Assembly: GCA_937965895.1 (NCBI GenBank) | Contig: CALCKS010000198.1 | Coordinates: 1 to 21,967, forward strand | DNA length: 21,967 nucleotides | Origin: an uncultured Campylobacter sp. | GTDB lineage: Bacteria > Campylobacterota > Campylobacteria > Campylobacterales > Campylobacteraceae | Direction: 5' to 3' | In this document: positions 15,068-21,957 of the stretch, piece by piece | Layout: each line of letters begins with the position of its first letter | How positions within the stretch are numbered: position 1 is the stretch's first letter | Notes under the pieces: model-generated | What the model was told of the DNA's origin: nothing | The model's database searches: none | What the model saw: only the letters and a program-made list of their open reading frames with translations | Made by a program: the position numbers and the translations under genes

Positions 15068-15774
15068 TCTAGCTTCTCCTTAAAAAATTTCTTATCATAA
15101 TATCTTTTATATACTCCCGCTACGTCTTTAAAAATCGTTGCTATTTCTTTCATTCGCGTGGCAGATCTTAGCTCTCTTAACGCCTTAACTAAAACATTGT
15201 TTAGTTCAACTAGCTTGATGATTATCTCCTGTTGTTCTGTATCAAATTTACAGTAATCTCTTGCCTTTTGTTCTGTAGTATCAAGCTTGAAAATGTTGTT
15301 TTCTATCATGCGCTCCAATGCATAATCTATCATTAAATTTAGATCGCACAAAATCTGCAGATCCTCTTTGGAGTCTATAAATATATAGAAAAATTTGCTA
15401 AAATTTTTGGCATCAGAGTCTTTAAATCTCAAGATCTTTTCGCCGCTGATAGACGAGTAAGCGGATTTTAGATCCGGCAAATTTTCTACGTTTGATAGTT
15501 TTTCTTGCAAACTTTTCAATGACGCAAAAAGACGGTGAATCGTTTCGTTAAATTTATGGCTTTTTTCCACTACTCTAGCTTCTAAAAAATCATCATCATT
15601 CATTCCTACGGGATAGACTAAGGCTGATTCCCATTTTGTATTCGAGTCGTACTGTTTTGTATTGTTTTGGTTTTTGTTCCTTGCAGATATATGAAAATCA
15701 TATTTACTGAGGTATCTTCTTAGCGCGTATCCAGCGGTCACTAACGCTGCTCCACCTACAATGTATTTTATCAT
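15061..15774 (-). CDS. Unknown protein with N-terminal membrane anchor
   Basis: A 237-residue protein. Residues 1-19 are hydrophobic (MIKYIVGGAALVTAGYALRR), a likely single anchor followed by positive charge, so the bulk should be cytoplasmic. Residues 60-237 are helical and charged with no motif I recognise. AAAGGAG lies six bases before the ATG. Composite promoter motif copy 4 lies 31-62 bases upstream, making this the first gene of a minus-strand unit that continues into the 45-aa peptide and perhaps the GTPase. Sharing the promoter motif with the RavA-like gene links this membrane unit to the island on the other strand. Confidence 0.8.
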   Translation of the reverse strand: MIKYIVGGAALVTAGYALRRYLSKYDFHISARNKNQNNTKQYDSNTKWESALVYPVGMNDDDFLEARVVEKSHKFNETIHRLFASLKSLQEKLSNVENLPDLKSAYSSISGEKILRFKDSDAKNFSKFFYIFIDSKEDLQILCDLNLMIDYALERMIENNIFKLDTTEQKARDYCKFDTEQQEIIIKLVELNNVLVKALRELRSATRMKEIATIFKDVAGVYKRYYDKKFFKEKLEC

Positions 15775-15804
15775 TTTCGCTCCTTTAGATTTAAATAATG
15801 TTGG

Positions 15805-15836
15805 AAATTTAACATAAGAGAATGACAGGTTGAGTC
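15805..15836 (-). promoter_or_regulatory. Composite promoter motif, copy 4
   Basis: On the minus strand GACTCAACCTGTC (15836-15824), ten bases, then GTTAAATTT (15813-15805), upstream of the 237-aa gene. The 13-mer is identical to copies 2 and 3, and the GTTAAATTT is identical to copies 1 and 2. Confidence 0.72.
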
Positions 15837-15913
15837 ATAGAAAACATACTTTTGCGATACCTGGCAACAATGCTTTTTTAAAAACTTATATACCATAAAA
15901 AACTTGCATATTG

Positions 15914-15965
15914 ATGCCATTATAAAATCAATTTTCTAATACAAGCGCCTTTTTATAAATGGCAT
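15914..15965. repeat. Inverted repeat upstream of the replication module
   Basis: ATGCCATTATAAAA (15914-15927) and TTTTATAAATGGCAT (15951-15965) are inverted copies differing by one base of length, around a 23-base centre. It lies 20 bp before the first iteron-like repeat, a usual place for a replication-control or initiator operator site. Confidence 0.55.
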
Positions 15966-15984
15966 TAAAATTTCAATATCACTC

Positions 15985-16094
15985 AAAATCTAGTTTTATT
16001 TTTTTGGAAAAACAATGATTCTTCGATAAAAATAGTTTCATTTTTTGGGAAAGATTTTATGGTTCTGATAAAAATAGTTTCATTTTTTGGGAAA
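15985..16094 (+). repeat. Iteron-like direct repeats upstream of rep
   Basis: Two repeats of 28 bp, starting GATAAAAATAGTTTC and ending TTTTTTGGGAAA, are identical at 16025-16052 and 16067-16094, with a 42-bp period (about four helical turns). A decayed third copy (AAAATCTAGTTTT ... TTTTTTGGAAA) lies at 15985-16010. They end 64 bp before the rep start codon, as expected for initiator binding sites. Confidence 0.75.
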
Positions 16095-16157
16095 ATTAAG
16101 TAGCAAATAAGGGTAAAAAAAGTATATTTTTGAAAAAATAAACTACAGGGGAGTATT

Positions 16158-17033
16158 ATGGCAAAAGAAATCGTTGACCTAGAAAAAGTTCGCTCCACAA
16201 GCGCGAGGCTTTACAATAGGACGCAAGAGATCGTCGATAGCCAAACTGGTGAAGTAAAGACGATAGTTACGAGTTTTTTGCAAAAAGAACAAACAAAAGA
16301 TGCCTTTATCAAAGTTTTTGTAGAAAATTTGGATTTTTTAGTTGAAAATCTTTCAAACAACGCCAGAACCGTATTTTTAGTAATGATAAAAAACGTAAAT
16401 TATAAAAATATTTTTAAATACGATAGCGATTTCGTTAAATATTTTGAAGAGCGTAAAATTTTAGCCAAATCAAGCGTGTATCGCGCCCTAAAAGAGCTTG
16501 AGGATAAACAAGCTATTTTTAAAATCAGTGAAAATGACAAAGATAAATTTGACATAATCGGCAAAAACTCTTTTATGTTAAATCCACAAATCGTCGGTAA
16601 GGGCTCGATAAAGGATCTAAAGCAATTAAGGCAAACAACCGTTAAAACATTTAACTTTGAAACACTAGAAATGACAAAAGAAATTTTAACAGATGCGGCT
16701 TATGAGGGCTTTGATAAAGTTTTGGCAGCGCCAGATAGCTTTCAGGTAGATAGCGTCAAGCAGATTCAACATTCAGCCAACAAAAGCGAAACTGAGATTG
16801 TGATTTCAAAAAAACATGAAGAAGAAGATGAGATTATTGAAGTGGCTACGCAAACCGATAATTCGCAACAATCAACGCAAAGCGCACAAGAAAATACTAC
16901 TCCTAGCGGAATAGAGAGCGACATAGCTGACATCATGAGATTTGTCGGAGCATTTAAAGGTGATTTTAAAGGCGATTCAAAATCATTAAGAGCAGAAAAA
17001 GCAGACGAATTAAATCAAAAGGCAGAACAATGA
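16158..17033 (+). CDS. RepL-like plasmid replication initiator
   Basis: A 291-residue protein. Residues about 60-155 look like the winged-helix core of the RepL family: NNARTVFLVMIKNVNY, then a helix-turn-helix reading LAKSSVYRALKELEDKQAIFKIS, then NSFMLNPQIVGKGS, where RepL proteins have an N-x-F-x-(I/L)-NP-x-I-x-x-G segment. Residues 190-291 are a Gln/Glu/Ser-rich tail without a recognised fold, longer than typical RepL. GGGGAG lies five to six bases before the ATG. Iteron-like repeats directly upstream support a replication role. The stop overlaps the PIN-domain gene by four bases. It might instead act as a regulator of that gene, but the iterons argue for initiation. Confidence 0.72.
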   Translation: MAKEIVDLEKVRSTSARLYNRTQEIVDSQTGEVKTIVTSFLQKEQTKDAFIKVFVENLDFLVENLSNNARTVFLVMIKNVNYKNIFKYDSDFVKYFEERKILAKSSVYRALKELEDKQAIFKISENDKDKFDIIGKNSFMLNPQIVGKGSIKDLKQLRQTTVKTFNFETLEMTKEILTDAAYEGFDKVLAAPDSFQVDSVKQIQHSANKSETEIVISKKHEEEDEIIEVATQTDNSQQSTQSAQENTTPSGIESDIADIMRFVGAFKGDFKGDSKSLRAEKADELNQKAEQ

Positions 17034-17434
17034 AAGTATTTTTTGATCTAAATATCATCATCGATATTATCGATACAGATAGAATAAATAACAAAAAGGC
17101 CGTTGCTTTGATGCAAAATCTAATGCGAAAACAAGATACTATAGTCATTAGCGAAGATAGTATTAGCACGCTTTATTATAATTTGCGCCATTCTCGACAA
17201 AAACAACTTATGCTTCTAAATTTCTTAGAAGTCATTACTCAAAAATGGTGTGTATCCCCATTTGGAATCGAAGGTATAAAAAAAGCAATTAAGTATTCTA
17301 AAAACTCAAACTCTGATCTTGAAGATGCGCTACAATACTTTTGTGCAGACAAAGAAGGCTGCGAGGTAATATACACTAGCGATAAAAACTTTCCTAAAAT
17401 CGCCATAGCAATCAAAGATTATGATGAAAATTAA
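17030..17434 (+). CDS. PIN-domain nuclease (VapC-like)
   Basis: A 134-residue PIN domain. The acidic residues expected in the active site are present: D6 in FFDLNIIID, E42 in ISEDS, D99 in DLEDALQY and D118 in YTSDKNFP. PIN proteins of this size are usually RNA-cleaving toxins paired with an antitoxin. The gene overlaps the end of rep by four bases (ATGA) and has no small antitoxin gene beside it, so either the RepL-like protein or its acidic tail neutralises it, or the nuclease acts in copy control. The two genes are clearly made as a coupled pair. The family is well supported; the role is inferred. Confidence 0.87.
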   Translation: MKVFFDLNIIIDIIDTDRINNKKAVALMQNLMRKQDTIVISEDSISTLYYNLRHSRQKQLMLLNFLEVITQKWCVSPFGIEGIKKAIKYSKNSNSDLEDALQYFCADKEGCEVIYTSDKNFPKIAIAIKDYDEN

Positions 17435-18007
17435 AATTGTGGGAGAAAATTTACCAGCAGAGATAAATTTTTCCCAGAGAGAAAACCATTTTTCCCGCAC
17501 GTGGGAAAATGTAAAATGTGCTCTAGAAACGATTTCACGGTGGCTGGAGACTATTTTTTTATGTCATTTTTCTTCTATATCTATTCTTTTTATCTAGTTT
17601 GCCTTTAAATAGGTAAATCAAAAGTTAATAACTTTTGAAATTTTATTATTGTGCACATGTTTTTTCATTCTGAAAAAACAGCACAAAAAATAACTCCAAA
17701 AATAAAAACACAGATGCTTTGTTAATAATTTATTAAATTTTTGTGTCTTATGTTGATAACGTTGGAATATTAAAAAGCGAGTTTTTATTTTAAATTAAAT
17801 TTCTAGGCGACGTTAAAGTTTTTATTGGGTTGTCAATTCTATAGATAAAATTTCTTTTTTTGGGAATATTTATATTGATATGGAAAAATTTGTTTTTTTC
17901 TCTGGGAAAAAATGTTTTTATTTCAAAATTTGGATAGTATTTTATTTTTTATAAGATAAATTGATTTATTTTTTGGGATATTATGATTTTTTTGAAATGT
18001 TATAGCT
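17435..18007 (+). other. AT-rich noncoding stretch with iteron cores (possible origin)
   Basis: No gene is seen in these 570 bp. They hold an inverted repeat TTTTCCC (17490-17496) / GGGAAAA (17503-17509) and two sequences like the upstream iterons: GATAAAATTTC followed by TTTTTTTGGGAA (17844-17866), and GATAAATTGATTTATTTTTTGGGA (17955-17978, split here by a Rep-iteron-like core). A weaker GATA-to-GGGAAAA copy lies at 17877-17910. Other GGGAAA or TTTCCC cores occur at 17441 and 17470. The very low GC and the repeats on both sides of rep fit an origin region. Confidence 0.5.
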
Positions 18008-18017
18008 TTAATAAATG

Positions 18018-19030
18018 TCAGTTGTAATAATGTGTAGTTCTGTTGCAATATAGATTTTTTTTAAATTTATGACATAATCTTTTAGAGCCACAAAAGAATT
18101 AGCGTCTGGCTCATAACCGTGAAGTAGTGCTTGAGCGCTTTTTTTACTCCTTGGACGAGCTTAGCACAAGCTTAGCCCGTCTTTTATATTTCCGTTTTCG
18201 TCTAAATTTTTAGCCTTAAACTCTTCAAATTTAGCCACGGCCGCTTTGTCTCCACTCTGCGCCGCTTTTTTTAGCTTGTTTAGCTCGGCAGTCTTTAGTA
18301 TCGCCTCTTTTTTGATAGGGTCTAGCTCGTTGCGATACGCCGCCTTGCCGCGTCGCCCGTGCCTGCTAGCTCCTCTAGCGCGCTTTGCTTTACGGGGATA
18401 TTATCTATTTGCGATTTGGCGTATGCGTCTACTCTTAGGCTTCCATCCTGCGCGATATCGACGAAAAATCTCTTTTTATCCCCGTCTTTGCCGATCTTGT
18501 CAAAGTAAATTTTACTTTCATTGATTACTTTAAAGTCCGCATTTTTGATATCGTCTTTTAGGACGGCTAGCTGTTTATCGCTTAGATTTACGCTTTTGCC
18601 GAGCTCTTGGGTAGTAAGACTCCGCGGACGAGCCAAGCCCGTCCTTACGGGCAGGGGGATTTTATCCCCTGCACCCCTCTAAGGTCCCCGCTTGCGGGGT
18701 GCCCCTTTGTCTCCGCAATAAAGTCGTCTATGGTTTTGAGTAGGCTATTTTTAAAATTTGAATCGTTAAAGCTCTCTTTTCTCATCGCCGCCATACTCTC
18801 GTCTAGCTCTTTTTCGACGTTTGGATGTTCGCGCTTTATCTCTTCTATCTTGCGGCTATAGCTTACTTCGCTACCTTTGCTTACGATCGTTTCGTTTGGA
18901 TTTACGTCAAAGGTTTCATGCGGATGGGCTTTGCCGTCTAAATTTAACCTATTTTGCACGGTCCTAGCTTCTGCTTCTCCGTGGCTTAGACGGTAGCTCT
19001 CGTCTTTTGCGCCAGACCCCCTAGCAAAGT
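18018..19030 (-). pseudogene. Broken phage-type large polyvalent protein remnant
   Basis: The minus strand keeps coding sequence in several frames. An open segment from 19030 to 18713 reads YRLSHGEAEARTVQNRLNLD, like the GE-x-EAR-x-x-Q-x-R segment of large phage polyvalent proteins. It is cut by an 85-bp palindromic insert. From about 18617 it continues LTTQELGKSVNLSDKQLAVL, shifts frame near 18355, continues KAAYRNELDPIKKEAILKTA, and stops near 18160. A last piece (18142-18018) reads AQALLHGYEPDANSF, the tail of the intact protein encoded at 19750-21957. No start codon for the whole is found. At least two frame changes and one insert make it non-functional. Confidence 0.7.
18626..18710. repeat. 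Short palindromic insert with flanking duplication
   Basis: An 85-bp GC-rich block made of hairpins: CCCCGCTTGCGGGG near 18686-18699, CAGGGGGATTTTATCCCCTG at 18652-18671, and a GGACGAGCC/CCCGTCC region at its left end. It is flanked by CTCCGC at 18620-18625 and 18711-18716 (extended as GACTCCGC/GTCTCCGC), which looks like a target duplication. Its composition is quite unlike the surrounding coding remnant. Confidence 0.6.
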
Positions 19031-19213
19031 TTTTAGAGTATGTTTAATGTTTCTCATCGCCTCTATGTTTAGCGTTTGAGGTAGCCACTCCGCACCGCAG
19101 TTAGGACACTCGTTGAGAAAAACCTTATGCGTCTCAAACACAAACGATATGGATGTCTGACAATGTATACAAACAAATTCTATGCCTTTTATATTTTTTA
19201 CGTTTTGTTTCAT
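18986..19213 (-). CDS. Small zinc-ribbon protein, altered C-terminus
   Basis: A 75-residue protein with CIHC at 15-18 and CPNC at 37-40, a zinc ribbon of the same plan as the 80-aa protein at 13337-13579. The helix MRNIKHTLKTLLGG corresponds to IQSFKNIFKKVFKG, where that protein ends. Here nine extra residues (LAQKTRATV) follow and overlap the remnant reading frame YRLSHGE, so the original stop was probably lost at a recombination joint. ATG 19213 has AAGGAG nine bases upstream. The domain is intact and the protein may still work. The role is unknown. Confidence 0.75.
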   Translation of the reverse strand: MKQNVKNIKGIEFVCIHCQTSISFVFETHKVFLNECPNCGAEWLPQTLNIEAMRNIKHTLKTLLGGLAQKTRATV

Positions 19214-19270
19214 TGCGTCGTTCTCCTTTTTGATTTTTTATTTTATTTCTTTTTTACCTTATTTCCCCGT

Positions 19271-19316
19271 ATCTAGCTTATTCTAAACCTTTAAATTTTA
19301 TGGTATAATAATCTAA
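19271..19316 (+). repeat. Duplicated promoter-bearing segment, copy A
   Basis: ATCTAGCTTATTCTAAACC to TGGTATAATAATCTAA. It matches 19710-19753 with one mismatch and two single-base insertions. It contains the extended -10 sequence TGGTATAAT on the plus strand. Confidence 0.75.
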
Positions 19317-19466
19317 ATCTTGCGTTAATAGGGTCTAATTTTATCTTGGGCTCGTAACCCGAGCGAGTAAGAGCGGACTTAGTCCGTCCCTAGCGCAAGA
19401 TTTTTAAAAAACGCTTGGAGTAATTGTAAGTTAGAATATTATTTTCTATGCCAAGCGTTTTTTTAC
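19304..19466 (+). ncRNA. Candidate structured small RNA
   Basis: The plus strand has an extended -10 (TGGTATAAT, box 19304-19309), then an inverted pair AAATCTTGCG (19315-19324) / CGCAAGATTT (19394-19403) enclosing two smaller hairpins (GGCTCG/CGAGC and GGAC/GTCC). A terminator-like hairpin follows, AAAAAACGCTTGG (19406-19418) / CCAAGCGTTTTTT (19451-19463), ending in a T-run. The promoter, folded body and terminator are in the right order for an RNA of about 150 nt. It might instead be a palindromic insertion element. Confidence 0.35.
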
Positions 19467-19599
19467 TATTTTTTCGGCTCCCTTTTTCAAAATACATTGA
19501 TTTAAACGCAAGCTCATTTCTTTTTGATTTTCTCAACTGCACTCCAAGCCTTTTATTTGTGGTATAATACCCTTGTCGATCCTGTTGGCGATAGACCAT
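19390..19599 (-). pseudogene. Decayed copy of the polyvalent protein C-terminus
   Basis: The minus strand reads NELAFKSMYFEKGSRKNS, against NELAFKTMYFEKGSLKNS in the intact protein. Just upstream, the homologous helix (VEKIKKK, compare VESIRKK) is in another frame, so there is a one-base shift. After KNS the sequence diverges into the terminator-like hairpin. At DNA level 19464-19519 matches 19828-19882 closely. It has no start region of its own. Confidence 0.65.
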
Positions 19600-19709
19600 T
19601 CGTCTGTAAAAGCTTGTATTAATGGAGCTGTCCGAAGTTTGGGGATCGATAAACTACCTTTACTCCGTTCAGCATTTTGTTTTTTATATTGTTTATCTTT
19701 TTTGCCCGC

Positions 19710-19753
19710 ATCTAGCTATTCTAAACCTTTAAATTTATGGTATAATGATCTAA
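19710..19753 (+). repeat. Duplicated promoter-bearing segment, copy B
   Basis: The second copy of the 19271-19316 segment, overlapping the stop codon of the polyvalent gene (19750-19752). Its plus-strand TATAAT at 19741-19746 would drive an antisense transcript into the 3' end of that gene. Confidence 0.72.
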
Positions 19754-21957
19754 CCTTTTAAAGGCGCAAAAGAATTAGCGTCCGGCTCATAACCGCGAAG
19801 TAGCGTTTGAGCGTCTTTAAAAGCCTCACTATTTTTTAGGCTCCCTTTTTCAAAATACATAGTTTTAAAAGCTAGCTCATTTGCCTTTTTTCTTATACTT
19901 TCTACAACTACATAATAATGCTCACTTAATTGTTTCCCGCTTATTAATACGTCTTGTTTTATGTTATCTTTTGTAATCGCTTGCACATCTGCTTCGTCGG
20001 CGTATTGCGCCCACTTTGCTATATCATCGTAGGCTACTGGTTTTTGCCCACTCTTTTTTACCAAGTCGCTATCCTTGCCGTGCCTATTTATCGTGTGTCT
20101 TACGGCATCGCTTGATATTGTTCTCTTTACATTGGCATATCTAAAACCAAGTTTTTGCGCGATCTTTGGACTTAAAACGTCTATTGCGACGTTTTGTCTA
20201 TTATTGGTTAGGTACTCTACTATCTCCGCGTTTAGATTCTCTCTGCCGATAGGCGTCATATCTCGCCCCTTTTGCGCGCTAGCTTCTATCGTCTTTTTGG
20301 TTTGCTCGTTTTTTATTGCCTGAGCGTATCTACCTTTTGCGGCTTCTATCATTTGGGTTTTGGTTTTATCGCTTATGTTCTTATCGGCTATTAGTTTTTG
20401 TAGAAATTTGCCCATATCGGGCATTTTTATCTTGTCGACCTTGCCTGATAGACTTTCTTTGCCCGCTTTATCTTTCCCGATATTTACTATCTGATCGTAT
20501 AGTTTAGGGTTTGTCTTTTTTAGAGTAGCCGCCGTTACCTTTGAGCCAAAAAGCCCGTATATAAAACCTTTAGCAAATTTCTCCGCGTCAAAGTTTCCGT
20601 TTTCGTCTTTAGCGTTTAGAGCTCCGCCCGCTAGTCCTGTTCCTACGTGGGGGTTAGCGTACATTATGGTGTTTTTATCTCTGCCCGTACCCGCAAATCT
20701 TTGCTCCTCTATCGCAGCGGCTGCGCTATGACCGCCTTTGCTTTCTACCGGCGCTCCTTTGAAAAACTCCTCGTCGGCGTATTCGTCGGCTCCGTTGTTT
20801 TTATGCGTTTTTTTGTATTCGTAGCCTAGATATTCGCTACTTTCTAGGTCTTGTTTTAGTTTGCCTAGAGTTTGTTCGTCTATCTTGCCGCCTCTTATCT
20901 TTGCTACGTCTGCTTTAGTGATCAAAAAATCAGCGTTGTAGTTTTTATCGTAGCCCGCAGGCGTTCTTTTGTATTCCCAGCCCCCTACGCCGCCGTTGTC
21001 CTCTATCCTCGACTCGCTAAATCTAGTTTTTCCGTACCTTGCGTCTTTGGCTAGTATGTCCTCTCTATCTTTTAGAAACTGCTCTACGTCGTACTCTTTA
21101 GATAGCGATTTTAGTTCGTCTTTAGCCGCATTTTGTGATATAATATCGCCAGAGGCAGATGAATGCGCTTTTGCGCCAGTCCCAGTCTCATTTTTGAGAG
21201 TGGTAGGTAAGGACGCCCTACCCATCTGCCGCCTTACTAATCTTTCTATTTCTTTTTTATTCGAGCTTTTTAGAGCATGCACTATCAAATTTTCAGGAGT
21301 ATCCTCCCTTCTGACGCCTATCATACCCGTTTTGCCGTCTTTTAATTTTTTTAGTAATAATGCGTTTTGCGGGTTGCTCCCGTCGAGAAAATGGGTTGGG
21401 TCGTCTTTGATAGCCAAAATAAGCCTTGCAACCGCCCCCTTTGTTTTAAGAACGTTAGAATGCTTTTTCTGAAGCATATCCAAGTCTGCAACTATGGGAT
21501 TATCGTTGATTTTTGCTTTTTCCCTAACTCCTTTAGAAAACCTAAATTCTGTATTTTGAGGCTTTGGCTTGCCGTCCCTCATCGTCCAGCCCTCGCCTTC
21601 CGCCTCGTTTTTAGCCTTGATTTCGCTTGCTACTTGCGCGCGGACGTTGTTTTCATATACTTCGGCCGCTTTGTTGTTTGCCCAGTCTTTGGCGATGTTT
21701 ATATCTTTTTGGATATAGGCTTGTGTAAAAGCCTGCGCGCTCTCGTCCGAAAAACCTCTTTGTTTTAGCCTTGCGGCGTAAATTTCTGGAGTATAGGCCT
21801 GCGCCGCGATATCTTTTTCAAGCGCATAAAATATCCCTTGCCCTGCAAGTCTAGGATCTACGTCCGCTCCTATTAAAATGATTTTGTCGTAGACCGAAGG
21901 TTTTAAACCTTGTCTAGATGTTGCAGGGGCTTGATAGCCCGTACTTGTGATTGCCAT
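19750..21957 (-). CDS. Large polyvalent protein with C-terminal PBECR-like nuclease domain
   Basis: A 735-residue soluble protein, complete; ATG 21957 follows AGGAG by five bases at the window edge. Residues 1-150 are Ala-rich helical sequence. About 170-250 (GAVARLILAIKDDP ... MIGVRREDTPENLIVHALKS) resembles a small nuclease-like alpha/beta domain of phage polyvalent proteins. The middle is charged with Gly-rich stretches. About 580-715 looks like the Barnase/EndoU/ColicinE5/RelE-like (PBECR3-type) fold, with AVRHTINRHGKD (H621, H626) and NELAFKTMYFEKG. Such proteins are packaged or injected by phages and mobile elements and may cut RNA. No dedicated immunity gene is seen, unless it lies among the small genes downstream. 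The phage-type assignment is from pattern resemblance, and the exact domain class is uncertain. Confidence 0.78.
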   Translation of the reverse strand: MAITSTGYQAPATSRQGLKPSVYDKIILIGADVDPRLAGQGIFYALEKDIAAQAYTPEIYAARLKQRGFSDESAQAFTQAYIQKDINIAKDWANNKAAEVYENNVRAQVASEIKAKNEAEGEGWTMRDGKPKPQNTEFRFSKGVREKAKINDNPIVADLDMLQKKHSNVLKTKGAVARLILAIKDDPTHFLDGSNPQNALLLKKLKDGKTGMIGVRREDTPENLIVHALKSSNKKEIERLVRRQMGRASLPTTLKNETGTGAKAHSSASGDIISQNAAKDELKSLSKEYDVEQFLKDREDILAKDARYGKTRFSESRIEDNGGVGGWEYKRTPAGYDKNYNADFLITKADVAKIRGGKIDEQTLGKLKQDLESSEYLGYEYKKTHKNNGADEYADEEFFKGAPVESKGGHSAAAAIEEQRFAGTGRDKNTIMYANPHVGTGLAGGALNAKDENGNFDAEKFAKGFIYGLFGSKVTAATLKKTNPKLYDQIVNIGKDKAGKESLSGKVDKIKMPDMGKFLQKLIADKNISDKTKTQMIEAAKGRYAQAIKNEQTKKTIEASAQKGRDMTPIGRENLNAEIVEYLTNNRQNVAIDVLSPKIAQKLGFRYANVKRTISSDAVRHTINRHGKDSDLVKKSGQKPVAYDDIAKWAQYADEADVQAITKDNIKQDVLISGKQLSEHYYVVVESIRKKANELAFKTMYFEKGSLKNSEAFKDAQTLLRGYEPDANSFAPLKG
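19767..19813 (-). repeat. Direct repeat of 47 bp, shared with 18091-18137
   Basis: CAAAAGAATTAGCGTC and onward encodes LLRGYEPDANSF on the minus strand. It matches 18091-18137 at 43 of 47 positions. It shows that the tail of the intact gene was duplicated about 1.7 kb downstream. Confidence 0.8.

Noticed and set aside
16025..16094. CRISPR array
   Set aside because: Only two identical 28-bp repeats with a 14-bp gap, no spacers of usual length and no cas genes; they fit iterons.
17640..17660. DnaA box near TTGTGCACA
   Set aside because: It differs from TTATCCACA at two positions and is a lone site, so it is not reported as a feature.
20969..21768. Plus-strand open frames of 133-167 codons opposite the polyvalent gene
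   Set aside because: Cys/Ser/Phe-rich antisense shadows; the minus strand has one continuous 735-codon frame with a good start.
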